Part shown: positions 45,443-53,067 of the stretch, in pieces
Layout: each line of letters opens with the position of its first letter
Position numbering within the stretch: the stretch's first letter is position 1
Source: Pseudomonas sp. B21-015
Lineage (GTDB): Bacteria; Pseudomonadota; Gammaproteobacteria; Pseudomonadales; Pseudomonadaceae
Assembly: GCF_024749285.1 (NCBI RefSeq)
Contig: NZ_CP087196.1
Location: forward strand, 5,518,001 to 5,582,000
Reading direction: 5' to 3'
Length of the DNA stretch: 64,000 nucleotides
Translations under genes and position numbers: made by a program
The notes under the pieces: generated by a model
The model's input: the letters and a program-made list of their open reading frames with translations, nothing else
Told to the model about the DNA's origin: nothing
Databases searched by the model: none

Positions 45443-46606
45443 ATGTCGATCAACGTCGAAGACTATTTCGCGCGCGATACCTTCAACAAAATGAAGGCCT
45501 TCGCCGACAAACAAGAAACCCCGTTCGTGGTGATCGACACCGCGATGATCGCCCAGGCCTATGACGACCTGCGCGCCGGTTTCGAATTCGCCAAGGTCTA
45601 CTACGCGGTAAAGGCCAACCCGGCCGTGGAAATCATCGACCTGCTCAAAGAGAAAGGCTCGAACTTCGACATCGCCTCGATCTACGAGTTGGACAAAGTG
45701 CTGAGCCGCGGCGTCGGCCCGGATCAGATCAGCTACGGCAACACCATCAAGAAATCCAAAGACATTCGTTACTTCTACGACAAAGGCGTTCGCCTGTACG
45801 CCACCGACTCCGAAGCCGACCTGCGCAACATCGCCAAGGCAGCTCCGGGCTCGAAAGTCTACGTACGTATCCTGACTGAAGGCTCGACCACCGCCGACTG
45901 GCCACTGTCGCGCAAATTCGGCTGCCAGACCGACATGGCCATGGACCTGCTGATCCTCGCTCGCGACCTGGGTCTGGTGCCATACGGCATCTCGTTCCAC
46001 GTCGGTTCGCAGCAACGCGACATCAGCGTCTGGGACGCGGCGATCGCCAAGGTCAAAGTGATCTTCGAACGCCTGAAAGAAGAAGACGGCATTCAACTGA
46101 AGCTGATCAACATGGGCGGCGGCTTCCCGGCCAACTACATCACCCGCACCAACAGCCTGGAAACCTACGCTGAAGAAATCATCCGTTTCCTCAAGGAAGA
46201 CTTCGGCGACGACCTGCCGGAAATCATCCTGGAGCCAGGCCGCTCGCTGATCGCCAACGCCGGCATTCTGGTCAGTGAAGTGGTGCTGGTGGCGCGTAAA
46301 TCCCGTACCGCCGTCGAGCGATGGGTGTACACGGATGTGGGCAAGTTCTCCGGCCTGATCGAAACCATGGACGAAGCCATCAAGTTCCCGATCTGGACCG
46401 AGAAGAAAGGCGAGATGGAAGAAGTGGTCATCGCCGGCCCAACCTGCGACAGCGCCGACATCATGTACGAAAACTACAAGTACGGTTTGCCGTTGAACCT
46501 GGCTATCGGTGATCGCTTGTACTGGTTGTCGACCGGTGCTTATACCACCAGTTACAGCGCTGTTGAGTTCAATGGCTTCCCGCCGCTGAAGTCGTTCTAC
46601 GTGTAA
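45443..46606 (+). CDS. speC: Ornithine decarboxylase, alanine-racemase fold (type III)
   Basis: This is a 387-residue PLP enzyme of the eukaryotic-type ornithine/diaminopimelate decarboxylase family that makes putrescine. PLP-lysine is Lys57 in YYAVKANP, the ring-stacking histidine His186 in SFHVGSQ, the phosphate loop MGGGFP (224-229) with EPGR (264-267), and the active-site cysteine Cys335 in AGPTCDSAD. The length and start (MSINVEDYFARDTF) equal those of the Pseudomonas enzyme. Some homologues also use lysine, so the range is uncertain. A strong terminator follows. The leader contains a promoter plus terminator unit that may regulate it. Confidence 0.95.
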   Translation: MSINVEDYFARDTFNKMKAFADKQETPFVVIDTAMIAQAYDDLRAGFEFAKVYYAVKANPAVEIIDLLKEKGSNFDIASIYELDKVLSRGVGPDQISYGNTIKKSKDIRYFYDKGVRLYATDSEADLRNIAKAAPGSKVYVRILTEGSTTADWPLSRKFGCQTDMAMDLLILARDLGLVPYGISFHVGSQQRDISVWDAAIAKVKVIFERLKEEDGIQLKLINMGGGFPANYITRTNSLETYAEEIIRFLKEDFGDDLPEIILEPGRSLIANAGILVSEVVLVARKSRTAVERWVYTDVGKFSGLIETMDEAIKFPIWTEKKGEMEEVVIAGPTCDSADIMYENYKYGLPLNLAIGDRLYWLSTGAYTTSYSAVEFNGFPPLKSFYV

Positions 46607-46617
46607 ACGTAACGCGC

Positions 46618-46658
46618 CCACAAAAAAGCCCGTGATAAATCACGGGCTTTTTTGTGGG
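46618..46658. terminator. Strong bidirectional terminator after speC
   Basis: CACAAAAAAGCCCGTGAT-AAA-TCACGGGCTTTTTTGTG has an 8-bp GC-rich core extended by A/T runs on both strands. It isolates speC from the toxin genes; the next 120 bases are AT-rich and presumably hold the toxin promoter. Confidence 0.93.
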
Positions 46659-46781
46659 CGATAGTTTTTAAAAAACATTAACTAACAACAACTAAAAACC
46701 GGTTACAGACAAAACATACACTTATTCTGAAAGCACCATTACCTTAGCCACTCGGACCACATATTAAATGGAATTAGACAA

Positions 46782-47846
46782 ATGCAAACCCATAGCAACC
46801 CACCGACACCCATCATTACTAAAGACGACATCCAAAAAATCAAGCGCTATGTAACCACCGCCAAGGCCCTGCCCATTACCCTGAACGAAGTTGAGCAACA
46901 ATTAAACGCCCAAAAGACCGGCATTATCGGACTGGAACCGTTTGATGTGCTCAGCCTATATCACAAGATCATCAACAACGCCAATTCGTGGACAGATATA
47001 GAGTCTTCCATGAAGCGCGTAAGTGGCAGTCTTGCGACGTTCTCGGAAGATCTGGAAAGTTTTGGCCAGGACATTATCGACGCCATTGTGACCATGCCAG
47101 GTTATCAGAACTACATAGGCACGCTCGACAATATGAGCGAGGAAGAGATCAGCCTTCTTCCCCCGCTCGAAATTGGTCGAACGAAAAAAAACCGCTTTGG
47201 TTCAATCCAGGAATCTCTGAAATTTATCGCCAGTTCGATTGATGAAAAAAAGTTGAGCAGCCTGGATGTCCTGACCCGTCTGAAGTTTTTCAAGGACGAG
47301 ATGAGTAACGAAGTCCAGCCCGGCATCGGCTCCAAATTGAAACTGGCCAATAGTGAAGACATCAACAGGCAAATCACGGCGCTGAACAAGGTAATCGACG
47401 AAGCCCAGAAGCGCATCGACGAAAAGATGCGGGAAACCTCGCCCAATTTCTTTGATTACATTTTCTCCGGCTACAGCCCGGTAGGTTTCCTGCACTCCGG
47501 CAACCTTGAACTATTGCAGAAAACCCACGTGGCGCCGCTGCTCAGGCAGCGTGAACAGCTGACGCAGCAAATCAAACAGAAAAGCATTCTCGCCGGCACC
47601 CTGGTGGAACTTCACGGCGACCTGGACAGTTTACTGACCTACGTTCAGGGTGCAATCACCAGCACCGCACAACTTGAAACCTTATGGATCTCGATCTCTG
47701 AATACATTAATGCCTCCAGAAACAAAGTTGCAGGCATTAACGACTTTCTAACCCTGAGAAGTTTTGTTTCCAGTCTCAAGATCATTCTCAAAAACTGGAA
47801 AACCATTCAGAACAATGCGAACACGATGATTGTCGCGTTCGACTAA
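46782..47846 (+). CDS. Alpha-xenorhabdolysin family binary toxin subunit A (XaxA/YaxA-like)
   Basis: This 354-residue protein has no signal peptide and is almost entirely helical. The N-terminal part matches the family pattern (ITKDDIQKIKRYVTTAKALP, LYHKIINNANSWTDIESSMKRVSGSLATFSEDL). Two long coiled-coil helices (about 185-217 and 243-290) flank a short aromatic/hydrophobic loop (NFFDYIFSGYSPVGFL, 222-237). That loop occupies the place of the membrane-inserting foot of XaxA/YaxA. In Xenorhabdus and Yersinia, subunits A and B assemble into large alpha-helical pores that lyse insect and mammalian cells. It is somewhat shorter than XaxA (about 400). Base composition is AT-richer than its neighbours, which suggests gain by transfer. 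Confidence 0.83.
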   Translation: MQTHSNPPTPIITKDDIQKIKRYVTTAKALPITLNEVEQQLNAQKTGIIGLEPFDVLSLYHKIINNANSWTDIESSMKRVSGSLATFSEDLESFGQDIIDAIVTMPGYQNYIGTLDNMSEEEISLLPPLEIGRTKKNRFGSIQESLKFIASSIDEKKLSSLDVLTRLKFFKDEMSNEVQPGIGSKLKLANSEDINRQITALNKVIDEAQKRIDEKMRETSPNFFDYIFSGYSPVGFLHSGNLELLQKTHVAPLLRQREQLTQQIKQKSILAGTLVELHGDLDSLLTYVQGAITSTAQLETLWISISEYINASRNKVAGINDFLTLRSFVSSLKIILKNWKTIQNNANTMIVAFD

Positions 47847-47881
47847 CCACGCCTTATAAAAACCGAAAAAAGGATTTCCCC

Positions 47882-48880
47882 ATGACTAATTTTGCTTATG
47901 CTATTCCTGACTTCGCCCAGCTTCGTGAAAGCCGCGCGGCCATTCGTTATCAGTCGATCGTCGGTTCCGCCAACCTGTACATCAAAGCTTTGAGTGACGA
48001 ATTGATCAGCCTCAACGCCGCTATCAGCAGCACCGATCAACTGGTCGCCAACGCCATTACGTCAGCTATAACCGCGCTGGAAACCGATGATCTTCGCGAA
48101 AACCTGGAAGCGCTGGCGGTATTGAACGCTCGTGAGCCAGACCACAATACTAAAAAAGCAATTGCGCTCTATTCGAAAATTGCCAACCAACTGATGGAAA
48201 TGTGCACTGACCAACTGTCACAACTGCACATTAAATTACACACCGGACTGTTCAATGTTCAGAGCGTGTCCATCAGTGACAATCGGTTCAGGCTTGCCGA
48301 ACTGGCTGATTCCCGGATCGGCCTGGCCAAAGAACTGAGCGTCGAACAGGCGGCGCTGAACGAAGTGGTCAGTGACGAACGCATCTTGAATGAAGCGATC
48401 AAGCTGTTCGAAAAGATGACGTTTATCGATCGTATCAAGCCCCTTTTTGAACAACTGGCTGGACTGGCCGGCAAGCCTCAAACACCGGAGACCGCCGCGA
48501 TGGAAGCTGGATTGGCAGTCGCCTTCAAGTTTCTGGATGAGGCCAATGAGTTGGTCAAGTACAGGGATTTGCTGAGGGCACGGCAGATTGTCCAGACTCG
48601 CATTGGCCAGCGACAGGAACGAGTGTCATCGCTGGAACAACAACTGCGCACCAACGAAAACCACACTCGACAGCTCAATGACACGCAGAAGGTCATTCCT
48701 CACCAACACACCTACGTCAGTGAAACCACCAAACTGGTCGATACACTGTCGATGTTCCTTAAGTCGATCATGCCTGGCACTGACGATGACATGTTGAAAA
48801 CCGGTGAGCGCCTGATCGAACGTAGTCAGAGTTTGCTCGCGTACATGAATATTCTGCAGGGTCGCTGGTTACGCGGTTGA
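47882..48880 (+). CDS. Alpha-xenorhabdolysin family binary toxin subunit B (XaxB/YaxB-like)
   Basis: This 332-residue helical protein without signal peptide lies 35 bases after subunit A, with its own ribosome site (AAAAAAGGATTTCCCC). The long helices are around 15-170 and 220-300 (RARQIVQTRIGQRQERVSSLEQQLRTNENHTRQL). Between them lies a partly hydrophobic hairpin (about 176-217, EKMTFIDRIKPLFEQLAGLAGKPQ ... LAVAFKFLDEA), the expected membrane-penetrating part of XaxB/YaxB. One gene of each subunit in this order is the standard layout. No secretion system or immunity gene is nearby; release is probably by lysis or an unknown route, as in the relatives. Confidence 0.8.
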   Translation: MTNFAYAIPDFAQLRESRAAIRYQSIVGSANLYIKALSDELISLNAAISSTDQLVANAITSAITALETDDLRENLEALAVLNAREPDHNTKKAIALYSKIANQLMEMCTDQLSQLHIKLHTGLFNVQSVSISDNRFRLAELADSRIGLAKELSVEQAALNEVVSDERILNEAIKLFEKMTFIDRIKPLFEQLAGLAGKPQTPETAAMEAGLAVAFKFLDEANELVKYRDLLRARQIVQTRIGQRQERVSSLEQQLRTNENHTRQLNDTQKVIPHQHTYVSETTKLVDTLSMFLKSIMPGTDDDMLKTGERLIERSQSLLAYMNILQGRWLRG

Positions 48881-48930
48881 TCTCATCCGTTGCCGCCCAT
48901 CTGACGGTGGGCAGCAACGGAAGATGTCGG

Positions 48931-49689
48931 CTAACGCCCGGAAAGCTTAGCCATATGCGTGCGATAAGCCTGGCCCATCGCACGTATCTGCGGATGACAA
49001 GCGCCGAGCAGCGACTCACTGCTGACCCGCAGAAAATTCAGATTGCCGCCGACCAGCGCCCTCTCCAGCCACACGAGCGCTTCATCGACATGGCCTTCAT
49101 CAGCCAGCACCGTGGCATAACTGAACTGCCCCCGAAAATCCCCACCCTCGGCCGAACGCCGATACCAGTCGCGAGCCCCTGCCAGATCCGCCGGGCACAC
49201 CTGCCCTTCTTCCAGATAACGCCCCAGCAGATTCATCGATTTGGCGTGGCCTGCCTCAGCGGCGCGTTGATACAACGCCAGTGCCTGAAGATGATCCTCA
49301 GCCACACCGCGCCCGGTCGCCAGCAGATTGGCGAAGTTGTACATCGCCCAATCCAGTCCGGCCTCTGCCGCGACTCGATAATGCCGTGCAGCCACCGAAG
49401 CATTGACCAGGCAACCCCAACCCTGTTCATGGCAACGCCCAAGCATATTGCGCGCCATCAGATGACCTTGGCCCGCGGCGATCTCGAACCAGCGCAGAGC
49501 CAACGGTTGATCCTGAGCGATGCCCTGACCGTCGAGCAGAATCTGCCCGAGCAACGCCTGCGCTTCGAGCACGCCTTCGCCGGCGGCCAGCAGAATCGCC
49601 TGGGCCGCGCGGGCCGGGCTTTCTGCGAGCATGGCCGTAAACCGCTCGCCGTCGAGGACTTCCTCGCGGCGCAAACGAAAGTCCGCCAC
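48931..49689 (-). CDS. Sel1/TPR-repeat protein next to piuC
   Basis: This 252-residue protein consists of about five Sel1-like helical repeats from residue 25 to 215. Examples of their typical pattern are AQALLGQILLDGQGIAQDQPLALRWFEIAAGQGH, AMYNFANLLATGRGVAEDHLQALALYQRAAEAGH and SMNLLGRYLEEGQVCPADLAGARDWYRRSAEGG. Such repeats mediate protein-protein contacts. There is no signal peptide. The start is a GTG at 49689, one base after the piuC stop, with GAGGTG from the piuC end as ribosome site, so both are cotranslated. The pair piuC plus Sel1 protein is conserved next to the Fiu-like receptor in Pseudomonas; its role in iron uptake is not known. Confidence 0.88.
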   Translation of the reverse strand: MADFRLRREEVLDGERFTAMLAESPARAAQAILLAAGEGVLEAQALLGQILLDGQGIAQDQPLALRWFEIAAGQGHLMARNMLGRCHEQGWGCLVNASVAARHYRVAAEAGLDWAMYNFANLLATGRGVAEDHLQALALYQRAAEAGHAKSMNLLGRYLEEGQVCPADLAGARDWYRRSAEGGDFRGQFSYATVLADEGHVDEALVWLERALVGGNLNFLRVSSESLLGACHPQIRAMGQAYRTHMAKLSGR

Positions 49690-49690
49690 T

Positions 49691-50371
49691 TTACACCTCG
49701 ACCCAGCGGCGCAACAGGTTGTGGTAGGTGCCAGTGAGACGAATCAGTGAAGGATGCTCGGGCATGTCCTGGGTCAGCTGCTGAATCGCCCCGTCCATCT
49801 CGAATAGCAAGGCGCGCTGGCTGTCTTCACGCACCAGGCTCTGGGTCCAGAAAAACGAGGCGTAGCGGGTTCCGCGCGTAACCGCGTTGACCTTGTGCAG
49901 GCTGGTGCCGGGGTACAGGACCATGTCGCCGGCCGGTAACTTCACGCGCTGGGTGCCGAAGGTGTCCTGGATTTCCAGTTCGCCGCCGTCGTAGTCCTCC
50001 GGTTCACTGAAGAACAGCGTCGCCGACAGGTCGGTGCGCACCCGCTCGATGCTGCCCTTGGGCTGACGCACGGCGTTGTCGATGTGGAAGTCGAAACTGC
50101 CACCGGCCGTGTAACAGTTCAGTAACGGAGGGAAGACCTTGTGCGGTAACGCCGCTGACATGAACTGCGGATTTTTCCACAACCGTTCGAGCATCGCAGC
50201 ACCGATCTCCTGGGCCAGCGGGTGACCTTCAGGCAGTTGCAGATTGTGCTTGGCCTTGGCCGACTGGTAACCGGCGGTAATCTTGCCATCGGCCCAATCC
50301 GCCTGCGCCAGGGCCTCGCAAATGCGCTGCACTTCTTCTTTCGCGAACACGCCGGGAATGTGCAGCAACAT
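49691..50371 (-). CDS. piuC: PKHD-type Fe(II)/2-oxoglutarate hydroxylase PiuC
   Basis: This 226-residue cytoplasmic dioxygenase has a cupin-like double-stranded helix and complete metal facial triad: His96 and Asp98 in [10 protein letters not shown] and His159 in [13 protein letters not shown]. Arg169 for 2-oxoglutarate is in RGTRY. Family blocks are LLHIPGVF at the start and [21 protein letters not shown] at the end. Mutations in piuC/piuA affect uptake of siderophore-conjugated beta-lactams in P. aeruginosa, but the enzyme's substrate is unknown. It is divergent from the receptor gene across a Fur-box-like sequence. Confidence 0.93.
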   Translation of the reverse strand: MLLHIPGVFAKEEVQRICEALAQADWADGKITAGYQSAKAKHNLQLPEGHPLAQEIGAAMLERLWKNPQFMSAALPHKVFPPLLNCYTAGGSFDFHIDNAVRQPKGSIERVRTDLSATLFFSEPEDYDGGELEIQDTFGTQRVKLPAGDMVLYPGTSLHKVNAVTRGTRYASFFWTQSLVREDSQRALLFEMDGAIQQLTQDMPEHPSLIRLTGTYHNLLRRWVEV

Positions 50372-50400
50372 GGACAGACACCTGAAGGCAAAGGGATGCC

Positions 50401-50421
50401 AATGGTATTGATTCTTATTGC
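50401..50421. promoter_or_regulatory. Putative Fur box between piuC and piuA
   Basis: AATGGTATTGATTCTTATTGC resembles the 19-bp Fur consensus (hexamers of the NATWAT kind in three successive copies). It lies 30 bases before piuC and 157 bases before the receptor start. A second, weaker AT-rich candidate (GCAATTGATACAAATACG) is near 50511. Iron repression of both genes is the expected behaviour. Confidence 0.6.
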
Positions 50422-50577
50422 CTGTGTAAAACCCGAGTGACGAATGAAACCGTAAAAACCGTAAAGGTAAATTGTAAAGAATGTAAATTCGTCGCGAATA
50501 GCAATGTTTCGCAATTGATACAAATACGTATTTACCCTATATTCCGCGGCCTCAAATCCTTGGGGAGGGGAATTCAC

Positions 50578-52836
50578 ATGTCACGCCAACAACTACAATT
50601 ACCGGTCGGTTCACCACGTTTGCTCGCGTCTGCAATTGGCGTGGCGATCACCGCCGGCTCTGCGGGCCATATGGTTTTCGCGGCCGAGAAGACCGATGAA
50701 AAGGCACCCGGCAATACGATTTCCCTGGACGCGACCAGCGTTGTAGGCGAGCAGGATGACACCTCCTACAAGACCGATACCTCGGCCTCCAAGAAGTACA
50801 CCGCGCCACTGCGCGAGACGCCGAAAAGCGTCACCGTGATCCCGCAACAAGTGATTCGCGACACCGGCGCCACCAGCCTGGTCGACGCCCTGCGCACCAC
50901 CCCGGGCATCACCTTCGGTGCCGGCGAGGGCGGCAACCCGGCCGGCGATCGTCCGATCATTCGCGGCTTCAACGCCGAAAGCGACACGTTCGTCGACGGC
51001 ATGCGCGACCCGGCGTCCCAGAGCCGCGAGATCTTCAACGTTGAATCGGTCGAAGTCAGCAAGGGCCCGGGGTCAGCCTTCACCGGCGCCGGTTCCACTG
51101 GTGGCAGCCTGAACCTGGTGAGCAAGACCGCCAAGCTGGGCAACGCCTATAACGGCGGCTTCACCTGGGGCTCGGACCAGACCAAGCGCACCACCCTCGA
51201 TCTGAACCAGCAGATGACCGACACCTCGGCCGTGCGCCTGAACCTGATGAAACACGAAGCCAACGTCGCCGGCCGTGATGCCGTGGACGTCAGCCGTTGG
51301 GGTGTGGCGCCGTCCTTCGCCTTCGGCCTGGGCACCGATACCCGTCTGACCGTCGGCTACTACCACGTCGAAACCGACGACATGCCCGACTACGGCATCC
51401 CGCTGACCTTGAGCCCCAACCGCAGCAAGTACAACGTCGACAAGCCGGCCAACGTTAACCGCGACAACTTCTACGGCCTCACCGGTCGCGACTATCGCCA
51501 GACCAGCAACGACAGCGGCACGATCAAGATCGAACACGATCTGAACGATAGCCTGACCGTGTCGAACAGCTTCCGCATGTCCCGTTCGACCCTGGACTAC
51601 ATCGTCACCAACCCTGACGACAGCAAGGGCAACGTGGCCAATGGCAGCGCTTACCGTGGCGCGAAGACCCGTAACTCGACGTCCAGCGGCTGGATCAACC
51701 AGACAGACCTGAGCGCCAAGTTCAACACCGGCGCTATCGAGCACAGCCTGGTGACTGGCCTGGAGTTCTCCTATCAGGACACCCACAACCGCCCGTACCT
51801 CCTGACCTCCACCGCCAGCGGCACCCGCTGCAACCGCGCCCTGTTCAACTCCGGCGACTGCACCAGCCTGTACAACCCGACGCCTGGGGATAACTGGAAT
51901 GGCACGATCACCGACAGCAACGCCTTCACCGACACCGACACCAAAACCGCCGCGGCGTACGTGTTCGACACTCTGAAGTTCAACGAGCAATGGTCCCTGA
52001 ACCTGGGCCTGCGTTATGACAACTATCAGGTTGAATCCAGCGGCTTCGCCAACGCCAGCAGCACGGCCCCAGCGGGCAGTTTCTCCCGTGAGAACACCAG
52101 CGACCTGGTGAACTACCAGATCGGCGTGGTCTACAACCCGTTGCCTAACGGCAGTATCTACGCGGCGTACTCGACCTCCAGCAACCCGGCCGGCGAAACC
52201 AGCGGCAACGGTGGCCTGGAACTGGCGGCGAACAACAGCAATCTGGACCCGGAAAAAAACCGCAACTACGAGATCGGCACCAAGTGGGACTTCTTCAATG
52301 ACAACCTGTCGCTGACCGCCGCGCTGTTCCGCACCGAGAAAACCAATGCGCGTATCAACGATCCAAGCGGCGGCACCACTCAAGTGCTGGACGGCGAACA
52401 GCAGGTCAATGGCCTGGAGCTGGGCTACACCGGCAAGCTGACCCATAACTGGAGAGTCTTCGGCGGCTACACCTACATGGACAGCGAAGTGGTCAAAACC
52501 ACCCTCGCCGCCGATGAAGGCAACCACATGCCAAGCACCCCACGGAACAACTTCACGTTCTGGTCGACCTACGACCTGGTGCCGGACAAGTTGACCGTCG
52601 GTGCCGGTGCGACCTTCGTCGATTCCCAGTTCGGCAACGTCGCCAACTCGGTGGAGATCCCGTCCTACTGGCGTTACGACGCAATGGCCAGCTACCGCCT
52701 GACCAAGAACGTCGACCTGCAACTCAACGTCCAGAACCTGACCGACAAGCGTTACTTCGACCAGATACTCCAGAACCACTACGCCCACGTGGCGGCGGGC
52801 CGTACCGCCCTGCTGAGCGCCAACTTCCACTTCTGA
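50578..52836 (+). CDS. piuA: TonB-dependent catecholate siderophore receptor (PiuA/Fiu-like)
   Basis: This 752-residue outer-membrane receptor has a long signal peptide (MSRQQLQLPVGSPRLLASAIGVAITAGSAGHMVFA). The TonB box region is LDATSVVGEQ, followed by the plug (about 70-200). The plug carries the Fiu/PiuA-type block GEGGNPAGDRPIIRGFNAESDTFVDGMRDPASQSREIFNVESVEVSKGPGSAFTG. The 22-strand barrel ends with AALLSANFHF-like C-terminal aromatic. Relatives take up mono-catechol iron complexes and are entry routes for catechol beta-lactams. There is no STN signalling domain. A start 47 codons earlier is open, but the signal peptide begins at 50578, after GGGGAGGGG. Confidence 0.93.
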   Translation: MSRQQLQLPVGSPRLLASAIGVAITAGSAGHMVFAAEKTDEKAPGNTISLDATSVVGEQDDTSYKTDTSASKKYTAPLRETPKSVTVIPQQVIRDTGATSLVDALRTTPGITFGAGEGGNPAGDRPIIRGFNAESDTFVDGMRDPASQSREIFNVESVEVSKGPGSAFTGAGSTGGSLNLVSKTAKLGNAYNGGFTWGSDQTKRTTLDLNQQMTDTSAVRLNLMKHEANVAGRDAVDVSRWGVAPSFAFGLGTDTRLTVGYYHVETDDMPDYGIPLTLSPNRSKYNVDKPANVNRDNFYGLTGRDYRQTSNDSGTIKIEHDLNDSLTVSNSFRMSRSTLDYIVTNPDDSKGNVANGSAYRGAKTRNSTSSGWINQTDLSAKFNTGAIEHSLVTGLEFSYQDTHNRPYLLTSTASGTRCNRALFNSGDCTSLYNPTPGDNWNGTITDSNAFTDTDTKTAAAYVFDTLKFNEQWSLNLGLRYDNYQVESSGFANASSTAPAGSFSRENTSDLVNYQIGVVYNPLPNGSIYAAYSTSSNPAGETSGNGGLELAANNSNLDPEKNRNYEIGTKWDFFNDNLSLTAALFRTEKTNARINDPSGGTTQVLDGEQQVNGLELGYTGKLTHNWRVFGGYTYMDSEVVKTTLAADEGNHMPSTPRNNFTFWSTYDLVPDKLTVGAGATFVDSQFGNVANSVEIPSYWRYDAMASYRLTKNVDLQLNVQNLTDKRYFDQILQNHYAHVAAGRTALLSANFHF

Positions 52837-52839
52837 TCC

Positions 52840-52929
52840 TGTGGGAGCGAGCCTGCTCGCGAATACGGTGTCTGTCGCACTTTATCTGTCGTGGCTGACA
52901 TAGCCTTCGCGAGCAGGCTCGCTCCCACA
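52840..52929. repeat. REPIN (TGTGGGAGCGAGCCTGCTCGCGA type)
   Basis: Arms TGTGGGAGCGAGCCTGCTCG / CGAGCAGGCTCGCTCCCACA, same subtype as at 38896. It begins three bases after the receptor stop. Confidence 0.92.
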
Positions 52930-52954
52930 CTAGAGTGGTGGGCAAGACGCCCTG

Positions 52955-52984
52955 GCCCCGTTCATCGAACTGAACGGGGCTTTT
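52955..52984 (+). terminator. Terminator of piuA
   Basis: GCCCCGTTCA-TCGAAC-TGAACGGGGC has a 10-bp perfect stem and is followed by TTTT. It lies downstream of the REPIN. Confidence 0.9.
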
Positions 52985-53067
52985 GTGTGTAAAAAAGAAT
53001 GTTTCTCGACAACTCACGGCATAATGCGCGCCGTGATGATGACTTTTGAACGAACAAGGCGAGCGAC

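Noticed and set aside
46684..46691. AACAACAA (Crc/Hfq-like) motif upstream of the toxin genes
   Set aside because: It lies about 100 bases before the toxin start, far from the ribosome site, in a stretch that is A-rich anyway.
51073..52830. Long open frame (585 codons) antisense to piuA
   Set aside because: It mirrors the receptor gene in a GC-rich genome; its composition (V, G, A, Q rich without domains) is that of an antisense shadow.
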